A stretch of 64,000 bases of DNA. Origin: Chitinophaga sp. Ak27 (GTDB lineage: Bacteria; Bacteroidota; Bacteroidia; Chitinophagales; Chitinophagaceae). Below, in pieces: positions 44,886-53,965 of this stretch. Position 1 is the stretch's first letter, and each line of letters starts with the position of its first letter. The notes beneath the pieces are model-generated. The model was given only the letters and a program-made list of their open reading frames with translations, had not been told where the DNA came from and searched no databases. The stretch spans positions 248,001-312,000 of the forward strand of contig NZ_JABAOB010000010.1 of assembly GCF_012726295.1 (NCBI RefSeq). Direction: 5' to 3'. Made by a program: the position numbers and the translations under genes.

Positions 44886-45965
44886 ATGCGTAATCATTTT
44901 ATATTATTCAACACAGCAGTCTGCGGACTGCTGTGTTTTTCTGCCTGTGCTACTCCTGGTAGTACTCACGTAAACCAATATACGGATACGACTGCCATTC
45001 AACCAGCGGTAATCACCGAACCCGTACAATTCGACTCCGACGACCCGGCCATCTGGATAAATCCGGCCAATCCCGCGCAGAGCCTGGTGATAGGCACCGA
45101 CAAATCGGCCGAAGGAGCCCTGTACGTATTTGATTTGCAGGGAAAGATCAAAAAGATAGTACCGCATCTCCAGCGGCCCAACAACGTGGACATTGGCTAT
45201 GGATTACTCCTCAACGGCAAACGTATAGACTATGCCGTTACCACAGAAAGGATTACCCATAAGCTCCGCTTCTTCTCACTCCCCGATATGCTACCTATCG
45301 ACGATGGCGGCATTCCTATCTTTGAAGGCGAAACAGGCCACCAATACCGCGACGGTATGGGCATTGCCATTTACACCAGCAAAACCGGCGAGCAATACGC
45401 CATTGCAGGTCGTAAAACCGGTCCGCTGGACGGAGGCTATCTATGGCAATACCGGCTATCGGATAATGGTAACGGAAAATTAACGGCTACCCTGGTACGT
45501 AAGTTTGGCCGTTATAGTGGCAAGAAAGAAATTGAGGCCATTGCTGTAGATAATGAAGCCGGATATGTTTACTACTCCGACGAACAGTACGGCGTAAGGC
45601 AATATTATGCCGACCCTGAAAAAGGAAATGAAGAGTTGTCGGTATTTGGTACCACCGGTTTTACGGAAGATCATGAAGGCATTTCTATCTACAAAACTTC
45701 CCCTACCAAAGGATATATCCTGGTATCAGACCAGGGAGCCAATAAATTCCATATCTTCAACCGCGAAGGGACCACCCACCGGCTGTTGAAAGTGGTGAAA
45801 GTGAGCGCCAGTCACAGCGACGGGTCAGATATAGTAAGCATTCCGCTGAATGAAACATTCCGACATGGAATGTTTGTCGTGATGAGCGATGACAGAACCT
45901 TTCATTACTACCGCTGGGAAGATATTGCCGGGAAACAACTGGAGGTAGCGCCAACAAAAAAATAG
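44886..45965 (+). CDS. Beta-propeller phytase (3-phytase type)
   Basis: The 359-residue lipoprotein-like product (signal to 'LLCFSAC', Cys ~20) is a beta-propeller phytase, which removes phosphates from phytate in a calcium-dependent way. Hallmarks: 'SDDPAIWINPANPAQSLVIG' near the start of the fold, 'NNVDIGYGLLLNGK', 'YRDGMGIAIYTSKTG', 'KKEIEAIAVDNEAGYVYYSDEQYGVRQYYADP' in part, and 'DHEGISIYKTSPTKGYILVSDQG'. The Asp/Glu residues in these blocks are the calcium-site acids of the family. Length matches. It sits in the middle of an operon with a purple-acid-type phosphatase 12 bp downstream, so together they can strip phytate fully. Confidence 0.93.
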   Translation: MRNHFILFNTAVCGLLCFSACATPGSTHVNQYTDTTAIQPAVITEPVQFDSDDPAIWINPANPAQSLVIGTDKSAEGALYVFDLQGKIKKIVPHLQRPNNVDIGYGLLLNGKRIDYAVTTERITHKLRFFSLPDMLPIDDGGIPIFEGETGHQYRDGMGIAIYTSKTGEQYAIAGRKTGPLDGGYLWQYRLSDNGNGKLTATLVRKFGRYSGKKEIEAIAVDNEAGYVYYSDEQYGVRQYYADPEKGNEELSVFGTTGFTEDHEGISIYKTSPTKGYILVSDQGANKFHIFNREGTTHRLLKVVKVSASHSDGSDIVSIPLNETFRHGMFVVMSDDRTFHYYRWEDIAGKQLEVAPTKK

Positions 45966-45976
45966 TCTCCTATTAT

Positions 45977-47551
45977 ATGAAATCCATGATCATCACCAGC
46001 CTGTTGCTGGCTACCGGTTTCACCGGTATACAGGCACAGGAAGCTCCTGTACAAAAAGTGAAAGCCGTCATTGCACCGGCACTGTTGCGCGGGCCCTATC
46101 TGCAAGCCGCCAGCAGCAACAGTATCGTTATCCGCTGGCGTACCGATGCTTCCGCCCGCAGCCGGGTAAAGTATGGCACTGCGCCCGATAAACTGGATCA
46201 GCAGACAGACGACCTGTCCCTCACCACCGAACATAAAGTAAAGCTGACCAACCTGCAACCCGGCACCCGCTATTACTATAGCATTGGAAGCCTGAAAGAG
46301 GTGTTACAAGGCAATGCCGACAATTCTTTTGTGACATTGCCGGAACCCGGTAAAGCAGGGCTATACCGCATTGCCGCGTTGGGCGACTGCGGCGACAACT
46401 CCATTAACCAGCGCCAGGTAAAAGAACAGCTGGTGAAATACCTGGGCAACAACCACCTCAATGCCTGGATATTGCTCGGCGATAATGCCTATCCCGACGG
46501 TACCGATGCAGAATACCAGACCAAATTCTTCAATGTATATAAAGACGACCTGTTGAAGAAATACCCGCTATTCCCCGCTCCCGGCAACCATGATTATCAT
46601 GATACCGACCTGAGTGCCAAATATGCACAGGAAACACACCAGACTACTTATTACCAGAACTTCACCATGCCTTCCGAAGGAGAATCCGGTGGCGTACCTT
46701 CTCATACGCCGTCGTTCTACTCCTTTGATATCGGTAATATCCACTTCCTGTCGCTCGACAGCTACGGTAAAGAAGACAGCGCCTACCGCCTGTATGATAC
46801 CCTGGGGCCACAGGTACGTTGGATAAAAGAAGACCTGGCCGCCAATAAAAACAAAGCCTGGGTGGTTGCCTACTGGCATCATCCGCCCTATACCATGGGT
46901 TCGCACAACTCCGATGAAGAAGATGAGCTGATCCACATCCGTCAGCACTTCATCCAAGTGCTGGAACGCAATGGTGTAGACCTGGTACTGAATGGCCATA
47001 GCCACGACTATGAAAGATCCCGGCTTATACAGGGCCATTATGGCATGGCCAATACCTTCGATCCGGCCAAACACAATATCAGCAACTCTTCCGGACGTTA
47101 TGACGGCAGCAGCAATGCAGCGCCTTACGTGAAAGACAGCGCCCGTAATAACGGTACCGTATACGTGGTAAGTGGTTCTGCCGGGAAACTGGGAGGCAAA
47201 CAAACTACCTTCCCGCATAAGGCCATGTATTTTTCAGATGCCGATCACGGCGGCGCCACCATGCTGGAAGTACAGGACAACCGCCTCGACCTGAAATGGG
47301 TTTGCGCCGATGGCACGATCCGCGACCAGTTTACCATCATGAAAAATGTGAATAAACACAGCGATATCACTATCAGGAAAGGACAATCGGCGGTACTCAC
47401 CGCATCATTTATCGGCAACTATAAATGGAACAATAGCAGCGAAACCGGCAGAAGTATTACCGTAAGGCCTACTGCCGCTACCACCAAATACACAGTGACC
47501 GATACATTCAACGTAGTAAAAGATACGTTTACCGTTCATGTGTCTAAATAA
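45977..47551 (+). CDS. Purple acid phosphatase-like metallophosphoesterase
   Basis: This 524-residue exported enzyme has a signal ending 'FTGIQAQ', a fibronectin III-like N-terminal domain (~35-125, 'GPYLQAASSNSIVIRW', 'LQPGTRYYYSIG'), and a calcineurin-like phosphoesterase core. Metal ligands are seen in order: 'ALGDCGDN', 'LLGDNAYPDG', 'APGNHDYH', 'YWHHPPY', 'NGHSHDYERS'. The last ~85 residues form a small Ig-like or sorting-type domain ('WNNSSETGRSITVRPTAATT'). It should release phosphate from organic esters, completing phytate breakdown. It lies between phytase and the peroxidase gene with 1 bp before the latter. Confidence 0.92.
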   Translation: MKSMIITSLLLATGFTGIQAQEAPVQKVKAVIAPALLRGPYLQAASSNSIVIRWRTDASARSRVKYGTAPDKLDQQTDDLSLTTEHKVKLTNLQPGTRYYYSIGSLKEVLQGNADNSFVTLPEPGKAGLYRIAALGDCGDNSINQRQVKEQLVKYLGNNHLNAWILLGDNAYPDGTDAEYQTKFFNVYKDDLLKKYPLFPAPGNHDYHDTDLSAKYAQETHQTTYYQNFTMPSEGESGGVPSHTPSFYSFDIGNIHFLSLDSYGKEDSAYRLYDTLGPQVRWIKEDLAANKNKAWVVAYWHHPPYTMGSHNSDEEDELIHIRQHFIQVLERNGVDLVLNGHSHDYERSRLIQGHYGMANTFDPAKHNISNSSGRYDGSSNAAPYVKDSARNNGTVYVVSGSAGKLGGKQTTFPHKAMYFSDADHGGATMLEVQDNRLDLKWVCADGTIRDQFTIMKNVNKHSDITIRKGQSAVLTASFIGNYKWNNSSETGRSITVRPTAATTKYTVTDTFNVVKDTFTVHVSK

Positions 47552-47552
47552 A

Positions 47553-49382
47553 ATGAAATGGATCATATGGCCGGTATTTACCCTACTGGCCATCTTTTCG
47601 GCATGGGGATTTAAGCAAACGCCTGCCGATACGGGCGTAGCCAATACCATTGCTATTTTCAGGGAAGGTGCCGCCAACTTCGCGGCCGCCTCCCGGGAAA
47701 TGGAAACAGCCATGCAAGCCATTACTCCCGGCAAGCCTGCCAGCATTGAAGACGCTAAAACTTCCCTGAAAAAATGCCGGCTGGCCTATAAACGCATTGA
47801 ATACTTCCTCGACTATTTCTTCTTCAGTTCTTCTATGGTGTATAACCGCCCCGCAAAAACGGAAATAGACGAGCCTTATATGGAATATCAGTCCCCCGCC
47901 GGATTACAGCAAATGGCTGTATTGCTGTTCGACAAAAATCCTTACGCCCACCAACAGGAACTATTGGATCAGGCCAACCTGGTCAGCTCTTCAGCCGCAG
48001 ATCTCCCCGCATTGCTGTACCAGTTTAAAGCTACCGATAAAGACATTATGGAAAGCCTGCGGATAGAACTGGTACGCCTATACGCCAACGGCATTACCGG
48101 TTATGATGCTCCCGAACTCAAAAGCGGCATCACCGAAACTGCACAATCGATGCGTACGATCCAGGCTGTACTACAGCCCTGGCTCCGTAACATCTCTCCC
48201 GAAACACAAGCGGTAAGCCACTACCTCGGGCAGTGCATCAGCTACCTGGAATTGCATGCCGATTTCGACGGTTTTAACCGCATGGAATTTCTCACCAGCT
48301 GCGCTTTACCGCTACAGGAAAGTGTAGGCCAACTGGTACGCCAACTGCAACTGGATCAGCATACCCGGAGCGCGTTAAACTACAATGCAAAAAATTTATT
48401 CAGTAAAGATGCCTTGCGGGCATCAGCCTTTCCCGGTGGTAAGGATACTGGCGCATTGCTGGTAAAGCTGGGACGGCAACTCTTTTACGACAAAGCCCTT
48501 TCTGGTAACGGGCAACGCAACTGCGCTACCTGTCACCAACCCGATAAATATTTCAGCGATGGACTACGGACCAGTCTCGCAACCGACGGAAAAAATCATG
48601 TCCGCAGAAATGCACCCAGTCTCTATTATGCAGCGTTTCAATATGCCCAGTTCTGGGATGGCCGTGCCAATACGTTATCCAAACAAATACAGATGGTGAT
48701 GGCCAATCCCGAAGAAATGAACGGGCATCCTGACGTCATCATCACCCGGCTGAACGACAGCAGCGCTTACCGCCAGGCTTTTGCCACCGCTTTCCCCGGC
48801 GATAGCTCTCCCGCTATCAGCATGACGCACCTGTCGTCCGCCATTGCCGCTTATCTCTTTACCTTGTCGCCCCAAACCAGCGCATTCGATGCCTACCTGG
48901 CCGGCGATAAAAAAGCGATGACGCCTGCCCAGGTAAATGGGTTTAACCTGTTTATGGGAAAAGGCCAGTGCGCCACCTGCCACTTTGCGCCATTGTTCAA
49001 TGGCCTCACGCCGCCGCTTTATCAAATGACAGAATTCGAAAACCTGGGCATCCCCGGCAACGGCAGCCTGCTCCATCCGCAGCGCGACAAAGATGCCGGC
49101 CGTTTCGAATATTTCCCCATAGCATTTTATCAACGGGCGTTTAAAACGCCTACCGTCCGGAACGCTGCCATGACCGCCCCTTACATGCACAACGGCGCTT
49201 TGGGTACCCTGGAAGAAGTGATGGACTTTTACAATGCCGGCGGTGGCAATGGACTGGGCATGAAAGATACTTATCAAACGTTGACAGCTACCAAACTCGG
49301 GCTCAGTACCAGCGAAATGAAAGATATCATCGCCTTCCTGAAGGCTTTGTCCGATCGCCCGGCCACTACGTACAACTACTGA
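47553..49382 (+). CDS. Imelysin-like domain fused to di-haem cytochrome c peroxidase
   Basis: ATG 47553, one base after the phosphatase stop, begins a signal ('WPVFTLLAIFSAWGF'). Residues ~25-270 are helical and resemble the imelysin/EfeO-type domain ('YKRIEYFLDYFFFSSS', 'EYQSPAGLQQMAVLLFD'); the classical GxHxxE metal motif was not found. Residues ~300-605 are a MauG/CcpA-type di-haem peroxidase with 'NCATCHQP' and 'CATCHFAP' haem sites, 'FWDGRANTLSKQIQ' and 'FKTPTVRNAAMTAPYMHNGALGTLEEVM'. It should reduce peroxide in the periplasm. Placing it last in a phytase operon is unexpected: a link to iron set free from phytate is possible. Confidence 0.85.
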   Translation: MKWIIWPVFTLLAIFSAWGFKQTPADTGVANTIAIFREGAANFAAASREMETAMQAITPGKPASIEDAKTSLKKCRLAYKRIEYFLDYFFFSSSMVYNRPAKTEIDEPYMEYQSPAGLQQMAVLLFDKNPYAHQQELLDQANLVSSSAADLPALLYQFKATDKDIMESLRIELVRLYANGITGYDAPELKSGITETAQSMRTIQAVLQPWLRNISPETQAVSHYLGQCISYLELHADFDGFNRMEFLTSCALPLQESVGQLVRQLQLDQHTRSALNYNAKNLFSKDALRASAFPGGKDTGALLVKLGRQLFYDKALSGNGQRNCATCHQPDKYFSDGLRTSLATDGKNHVRRNAPSLYYAAFQYAQFWDGRANTLSKQIQMVMANPEEMNGHPDVIITRLNDSSAYRQAFATAFPGDSSPAISMTHLSSAIAAYLFTLSPQTSAFDAYLAGDKKAMTPAQVNGFNLFMGKGQCATCHFAPLFNGLTPPLYQMTEFENLGIPGNGSLLHPQRDKDAGRFEYFPIAFYQRAFKTPTVRNAAMTAPYMHNGALGTLEEVMDFYNAGGGNGLGMKDTYQTLTATKLGLSTSEMKDIIAFLKALSDRPATTYNY

Positions 49383-49570
49383 ATTTTACGAGCCCTGATT
49401 AATACTGATACCAGCACCCCTTCCTGGCTATATTTTTGCCCACGCTGTGCTGCTGCTGCCTCGCTGCAGGCCGGAAACCAAACGGCAACAAAAAGAAATT
49501 ACTATGTAGTATTTAAATGTTTCCTTTTTAATACTCAGATTTTCATCGTAAAAACACATGAAGTTGGCAT

Positions 49571-49592
49571 AAGGCGGGTGTCTACCCGCCTT
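49571..49592. terminator. Hairpin terminator between the phytase operon and the QorB-like gene
   Basis: AAGGCGGGT (49571-49579) and ACCCGCCTT (49584-49592) form a perfect 9-bp stem with loop GTCT, then TCAGTTTT on the plus strand. It separates convergent genes; the 190 bp between the peroxidase stop and this hairpin show nothing else. Confidence 0.8.
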
Positions 49593-49598
49593 TCAGTT

Positions 49599-50474
49599 TT
49601 ATAAGCTAAAAGCCTTTGCTACATAGTTTTTCATCGACTCCGGTTCCCGGCCCAAAATATCCGCCAAAGTATTATCCGGTAAGTCAAACTCTCCTGCTCC
49701 GATGGCCTCTGCAAAAGCAGTTACTGCCTGCGCATATTCTACCGGTACACCTGCTTGTACCAACTGTGCCGTAAATGCTCCGGGGGCAGCCGCTACATAC
49801 TTCACTTCTTTCCCTGATAACGCTGTGAATATAGCCGCCAGCTCTTCAAAGGAAGTAGCTTTATTGCCGGCAAGCGTATAGGATTTATTTTCATGCCCGC
49901 TGCTTAATAATAAGCGCGCCCCTGCAATGCCCAAATCTTCCCGGGTAGCATAGGCCGCTTTTCCCGCGCCTGCCGGCAGGGATATCATGCCGTACTCCAA
50001 TACTTTATCGCCCAGGAAACCGGGTAATACGTCGGCATACAGGGCGTGTAACAACAAGGTATACGTGATGCCGGTTTCCTTCAGCAGCTTTTCTGTCTCC
50101 AGGTATTCATTAACAATAAACGCCACTGGAGAGCTCCCATCTTCCGTCTTCCGATGAGCGCTGGTAAAAAAAACATGACCTACTTTTGCAGCTACCGCAG
50201 CATTCAGCACATGGGTATGGTGTGCGATCCGTCCTGTCATGCTATTGCTGGAAATAAAATACAGTTTGTCTATCCCCTTAAAAGCTGCTACCAGGGAAGG
50301 ATAATCACTGTAATCGCCCTGCAGCACGGTTACGCCCTGCGCCTGCCAATGAGCGGCTTTTGCAGGATCTCTTACCAATACCGCGATATCCGTCGCGCTG
50401 CTGTTGCTGATTAGTTCATCTACCACTACTTTACCCAGCTGCCCAGTGGCGCCGGTCACGAGTATTTTTGCCAT
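49599..50474 (-). CDS. NAD(P)H:quinone oxidoreductase-like SDR, QorB/NmrA type
   Basis: The 291-residue protein starts with the atypical SDR nucleotide motif 'ILVTGATGQLGKVV', then 'VLVRDPAKA', 'VTVLQGDYSDY' and 'IDKLYFISS'. The 'FTSAHRKTEDGSSPVAFIVNEYLETEKLLKETGI' region is typical of NmrA/QorB proteins, which reduce quinones with NAD(P)H to limit oxidative or electrophile stress. Length fits E. coli QorB. It is divergent from a HxlR regulator gene, the same pairing known for qorB/ytfH and qor2/qorR (family knowledge). Confidence 0.88.
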   Translation of the reverse strand: MAKILVTGATGQLGKVVVDELISNSSATDIAVLVRDPAKAAHWQAQGVTVLQGDYSDYPSLVAAFKGIDKLYFISSNSMTGRIAHHTHVLNAAVAAKVGHVFFTSAHRKTEDGSSPVAFIVNEYLETEKLLKETGITYTLLLHALYADVLPGFLGDKVLEYGMISLPAGAGKAAYATREDLGIAGARLLLSSGHENKSYTLAGNKATSFEELAAIFTALSGKEVKYVAAAPGAFTAQLVQAGVPVEYAQAVTAFAEAIGAGEFDLPDNTLADILGREPESMKNYVAKAFSL

Positions 50475-50483
50475 TTTTTTATC

Positions 50484-50531
50484 TTGTTTTAGTAGCTCAA
50501 AACTACTTACCTTTGGTAACTAAATATTCAA
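50484..50531. promoter_or_regulatory. Overlapping divergent promoters of the HxlR and QorB-like genes
   Basis: Rightward: TTG (50484-50486), 21 bp, TACCTTTG (50508-50515), a full TAnnTTTG match. Leftward: TAGTTTTG on the minus strand (50505-50498) with a possible -33 TTG at 50531-50529, spacer ~23 bp. The two -7 boxes lie 2 bp apart, so one regulator could control both. Confidence 0.5.
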
Positions 50532-50533
50532 CC

Positions 50534-50566
50534 TAACCTGTAGGTTACTACTAACCTGCAGGTTAG
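50534..50566. promoter_or_regulatory. Twin operator palindromes, probable HxlR sites
   Basis: TAACCTGTAGGTTA (50534-50547) and CTAACCTGCAGGTTAG (50551-50566) share the half site TAACCT and are centred 18 bp apart. They lie between the candidate transcription start and the HxlR GTG at 50581. TTACC...GGTAA at 50507-50519 is a weaker third dyad over the rightward -7 box. HxlR dimers bind such short palindromes, so repression of both genes with autoregulation is likely. Confidence 0.7.
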
Positions 50567-50580
50567 CCAAACAGTATCAA

Positions 50581-50955
50581 GTGGATCAAAATAATTGTCC
50601 CAGCCCGGAACATTGCAAGGGCCAACTGAACGCCATAGGCGACGCGCTGTATGCCATCGGGGGTAAATGGAAACTGCAGATTATCAGCGCCCTCATGGAC
50701 GGTAAAAAGCGTTTCAATGAGCTGCAACGCCTGGTGATTGGCATTTCTGCCAAAGTATTATCGAACGAGCTGAAAGAAATGGAGCTGAACGGTTTTATTC
50801 GCCGGGTAGCACATGCCGATATCAAACATGTGGCGGAGTATGAACTAACGACTTATAGTTTTACGTTGGGAAACGTGCTCGGCGCATTATCGGAGTGGGG
50901 AACGATGCACCGTAAAAAAATTACGGGGCGACTGGAGGAAACCACCGCCCCGTAA
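50581..50955 (+). CDS. HxlR-family winged-helix regulator, QorR-like
   Basis: This 124-residue protein uses GTG 50581 as start. The HxlR winged helix is clear: 'AIGDALYAIGGKWKLQIISALMDGKKRFNELQRLV', then 'GISAKVLSNELKEMELNGFIRR' and 'EYELTTYSFTLGNVLGALSEWG'. Two cysteines near the N-terminus (Cys6, Cys12) lie where QorR-type members carry a redox-sensing Cys, so disulfide or adduct formation may release it from DNA. It is divergent from the QorB-like gene and flanked upstream by two palindromes. Confidence 0.9.
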   Translation: MDQNNCPSPEHCKGQLNAIGDALYAIGGKWKLQIISALMDGKKRFNELQRLVIGISAKVLSNELKEMELNGFIRRVAHADIKHVAEYELTTYSFTLGNVLGALSEWGTMHRKKITGRLEETTAP

Positions 50956-50960
50956 ACAAA

Positions 50961-51920
50961 TCAGGGAAGTAAGGTAGCCTTCACGGGGCTTTGCAATTCA
51001 TACCCTTTGCTGCCTTTATATACATATCGCTCTTCTGCAGTAAATCGGATCTTCTTTTTTCCTTTCAGCAACGCTTTTACTTCTGCCGGCAACCGGTCTG
51101 TGTCATCGGCCGTGGCAGTGCCTTTCAGCGTAATCACTATATCACGGAAATACTTTTTATCACTGGCAGGTACCGCGTAGGTACTTGTCCAGGCAGACAT
51201 ATTTTCTTCAGGAGATACTTCGGTACGCTCTGTGCCATACGCAGCCATAATCTGCTGATAACCGCCATTGATACCACCAATAAGGTAATAGTCGCCATCA
51301 AAAGGACCACCCGCACCTCCGTTCAGATTTTTAAGGAGAAATGCATACTGGTCGTTGCCTATCAGCAACGGTTTAGGCGTAGGGCACTGGGAAAATGCAC
51401 CGTAAGCGCCTATGACCGGCTGGTACATCCGCAGCTTCCAGCCCCCATCGGTTAATACAAATTTGGCCAGTCCCAATATCCCTCCCGTAAAACGCGATAC
51501 CTGGAACCCTTCGGGATCAAACTCAGAGTGATTAAAACTCATCACTTTATACTGCATCCCGGAAGAATCCCTGAAATCCATCACATTCATCAGGCGGGTA
51601 GCTACACCTTCAGGGAAAGGGAATACATCGCTGCCTTCATCATAGATATTCAGGTAAGGCTTGCCTTTGCAGGTTTTACATTCCCAGTTGATCAGTTCAT
51701 CAAACTTGCCGCTGCCGGTACTGCGCTTGTAATACTGCCCGGGAAACAGCTGCAGCAAAGCTTTCTGGGCATCAAAGGTGCCTGGCATTACCAGGTTGCG
51801 GTTTTGTAAGACGGTATCGCTTACATTTTTCTTTTTGAGGTCTTCGTTGACCGATTGCCCCTGGCTGGCGCTCAGTACGCCCAGCTGGAGAAATACAATA
51901 ACAAACAAACGTTTCATCAT
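50961..51920 (-). CDS. Exported protein of unknown function
   Basis: A signal peptide ('FVIVFLQLGVLSASQGQ') precedes ~300 residues without a recognised domain. 'NWECKTCKGKPYLN' contains a CxxC pair that may bind metal or form a disulfide. The rest has alternating aromatic and Gly-rich beta-type segments ('FTGGILGLAKFVLTDGGWKLRMYQP', read in parts). It ends 5 bp from the convergent HxlR gene. No operon partner. Confidence 0.6.
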   Translation of the reverse strand: MMKRLFVIVFLQLGVLSASQGQSVNEDLKKKNVSDTVLQNRNLVMPGTFDAQKALLQLFPGQYYKRSTGSGKFDELINWECKTCKGKPYLNIYDEGSDVFPFPEGVATRLMNVMDFRDSSGMQYKVMSFNHSEFDPEGFQVSRFTGGILGLAKFVLTDGGWKLRMYQPVIGAYGAFSQCPTPKPLLIGNDQYAFLLKNLNGGAGGPFDGDYYLIGGINGGYQQIMAAYGTERTEVSPEENMSAWTSTYAVPASDKKYFRDIVITLKGTATADDTDRLPAEVKALLKGKKKIRFTAEERYVYKGSKGYELQSPVKATLLP

Positions 51921-52069
51921 CTGGCAATTATTTTCGGCGCCGTTATTATTACGGCGGAGGCAAAGGTACTACTCCCGCTGCCATACCAGCACCCTACCCG
52001 GAAAAAATTTCCCCCCGGGCGCCGGCCAACTGACATACGGTTGTCACTCCCGGCGGATAATTTCGGTAT

Positions 52070-53119
52070 ATGAACAGTCAGCAGATAGCATTACTCCGGT
52101 TGCAACAGCAACAACTTATCCAGCCGGTCTTTACCCAGGCTGCCGACCTGGTACGGTGGATGGGCTGTATGCAAGCCCAGGATTATGCCGGCGCCAAATG
52201 GGCGATCGGCATGAGGGTAAAAGGAAGTACCGATGCCTCCATTGAAGCGGCTTTACAGGAAGGCAAGATCCTGCGCACCCACATCCTGCGGCCGACCTGG
52301 CATTTTGTATCACCGGAAGATATCCGCTGGATATTATCCCTGACAGCTCCACGCATCAAAGCGTTCAACAAAAGCCTGCATGCCCGCCTGGGTATAACGG
52401 ATAAAGAGTTGCACCGCAGCAGCCAGGTACTGGGCAAGGCGCTGACCGGCCAGTCTATGACGCGTACCCTGCTGGTACCGTTACTACATAAAGCCCGTAT
52501 CGATACCGATGATATCCGCCTGGGATTCCATCTTATGCATGCAGAGTTGGAAGGTATTATATGCAGTGGTCCCCGTCAGGGCAAACAATTTACTTATGCC
52601 CTGTTGGATGACCGGGCCGCACCTGTTGCTGCCATCTCCCGCGAAGAAGCCATTACCCGGCTCACGCTGCTGTATTTCCGTAGCCGGGGCCCCGCCACGG
52701 TCAATGACTTTCAATGGTGGAGCGGATTGCGTATGCCCGATATCAAAATGGGATTGCAGGAGAATAAAGACCTGCTCACCGCATTCATTGCCAACGGGCA
52801 GGCCTATTGGTACGATGCTGCCATGCCCATGAAAACAATGGCTGTCAGCCCTTTGCTGTTGCCGGCTTACGATGAGTATACCGTGGCGTATAAAGACCGT
52901 AGCGATGTATTGCCCGCCTCCCTTATTACTGCTACCGGCTATGGCATCTATAAACCTACCGTCATCAACAAAGGACAGATTGCCGGCACCTGGAGCCGTA
53001 AAATTTCCCATCACCACCTGGAAATTGATACCCAGGTGCCTGCCGGACCATTGCGAGCACTGCCCCGCGCCATCGCCGCATACCGGTCGTTTATGGGCAA
53101 AGCGGACAAATTTGGTTAA
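52070..53119 (+). CDS. Winged-helix protein of the AlkZ/HTH_42 DNA glycosylase family
   Basis: The 349-residue protein matches the HTH_42 (DUF1006/AlkZ) family: 'VRWMGCMQAQDYAGAKWAI' holds the QxQ catalytic motif (Gln-Ala-Gln) and 'ILRTHILRPTWHFVSPEDIRWIL' is the conserved His-Arg-Pro-Thr-Trp block. 'YFRSRGPATVNDFQWWSGL' and 'AYDEYTVAYKDR'-like sequence close it. AlkZ-type enzymes remove alkylated bases or unhook interstrand crosslinks. It may protect against DNA-damaging toxins; no toxin biosynthesis cluster is nearby. Monocistronic, 45 bp before the HipA-like gene. Confidence 0.85.
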   Translation: MNSQQIALLRLQQQQLIQPVFTQAADLVRWMGCMQAQDYAGAKWAIGMRVKGSTDASIEAALQEGKILRTHILRPTWHFVSPEDIRWILSLTAPRIKAFNKSLHARLGITDKELHRSSQVLGKALTGQSMTRTLLVPLLHKARIDTDDIRLGFHLMHAELEGIICSGPRQGKQFTYALLDDRAAPVAAISREEAITRLTLLYFRSRGPATVNDFQWWSGLRMPDIKMGLQENKDLLTAFIANGQAYWYDAAMPMKTMAVSPLLLPAYDEYTVAYKDRSDVLPASLITATGYGIYKPTVINKGQIAGTWSRKISHHHLEIDTQVPAGPLRALPRAIAAYRSFMGKADKFG

Positions 53120-53164
53120 TTTGGCCGCGAATACGCTGATTTAAGTAACGACAACCCACATTAG

Positions 53165-53965
53165 ATGATAGAAGATATACAACTTCAGCTAAGGACCGTT
53201 AACGTCACCCGCTATGTAACGCCCCTGCGTGAAGGCGGCTCCCTTCCGGCCATCGCCGAAGCGGACGACGGTTTCCTGTATGCGCTGAAATTCAGAGGCG
53301 CCGGACAAGGCGTGAAAGCACTCATTGCTGAACTGATAGGAGGTGAAATAGCCCGGACCTTAGGACTGAAAGTTCCAGAAATCGTATTTGCCAACCTCGA
53401 TGCCGCCTTCGGCCGTACCGAGCCTGATGAGGAAATCCAGGACCTGCTCAAAAAAAGCGTGGGCCTCAACCTCGCCCTGCACTATCTTTCCGGGGCCACT
53501 ACCTATGACCCTACGGTAAATACGGTGCCGGCATCTCTTGCTTCGCAAATTGTGTGGCTCGACTGCCTCCTTACCAACGTTGACCGTACCCCACGCAACA
53601 CCAATATGCTCATGTGGCGCAACGAACTATGGCTGATAGATCACGGCGCCTCCCTTTATTTTCACCACTCCTGGCAAAACTGGCAGGAACAGGCTCTCCG
53701 GCCCTTTGTACAGGTAAAGGACCATGTATTGCTGCCACAGGCCAGCGACCTGGACACCGTAGACGCAGCCTTCCGGCTGCTACTAACGCCCGAGCGCATA
53801 CGTAGTATTGTCAATATCATCCCCGATGAATGGCTCATCAGCGATCAACATACGGAATCGCCCGAAGAACGCCGGGACGTATACTTTGAATTTTTAACAA
53901 CACGCATCCGCCACTCCGAAATTTTTGTAAAAGAAGCACAACATGCAAGAGCAACACTTATATGA
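53165..53965 (+). CDS. HipA-like kinase (HipA_2 type) paired with DUF3037
   Basis: The 266-residue protein carries the small HipA-type kinase fold: 'GFLYALKFRGAGQGVKALIAELIGGEIARTLGL' (read in parts; the Lys after 'AL' binds nucleotide), 'LDCLLTNVDRTPRNTNML' with the catalytic Asp and Asn, and 'LWLIDHGASLYFHH' with the metal-binding Asp. It lacks a HipB antitoxin gene but overlaps a DUF3037 gene by 23 bp, a pairing seen in many bacteria (family knowledge). Function of the pair is unknown. Confidence 0.85.
   Translation: MIEDIQLQLRTVNVTRYVTPLREGGSLPAIAEADDGFLYALKFRGAGQGVKALIAELIGGEIARTLGLKVPEIVFANLDAAFGRTEPDEEIQDLLKKSVGLNLALHYLSGATTYDPTVNTVPASLASQIVWLDCLLTNVDRTPRNTNMLMWRNELWLIDHGASLYFHHSWQNWQEQALRPFVQVKDHVLLPQASDLDTVDAAFRLLLTPERIRSIVNIIPDEWLISDQHTESPEERRDVYFEFLTTRIRHSEIFVKEAQHARATLI

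Noticed and set aside
48675..49277. 200-codon minus-strand frame
   Set aside because: Shadow of the peroxidase domain, which has both haem sites on the plus strand.
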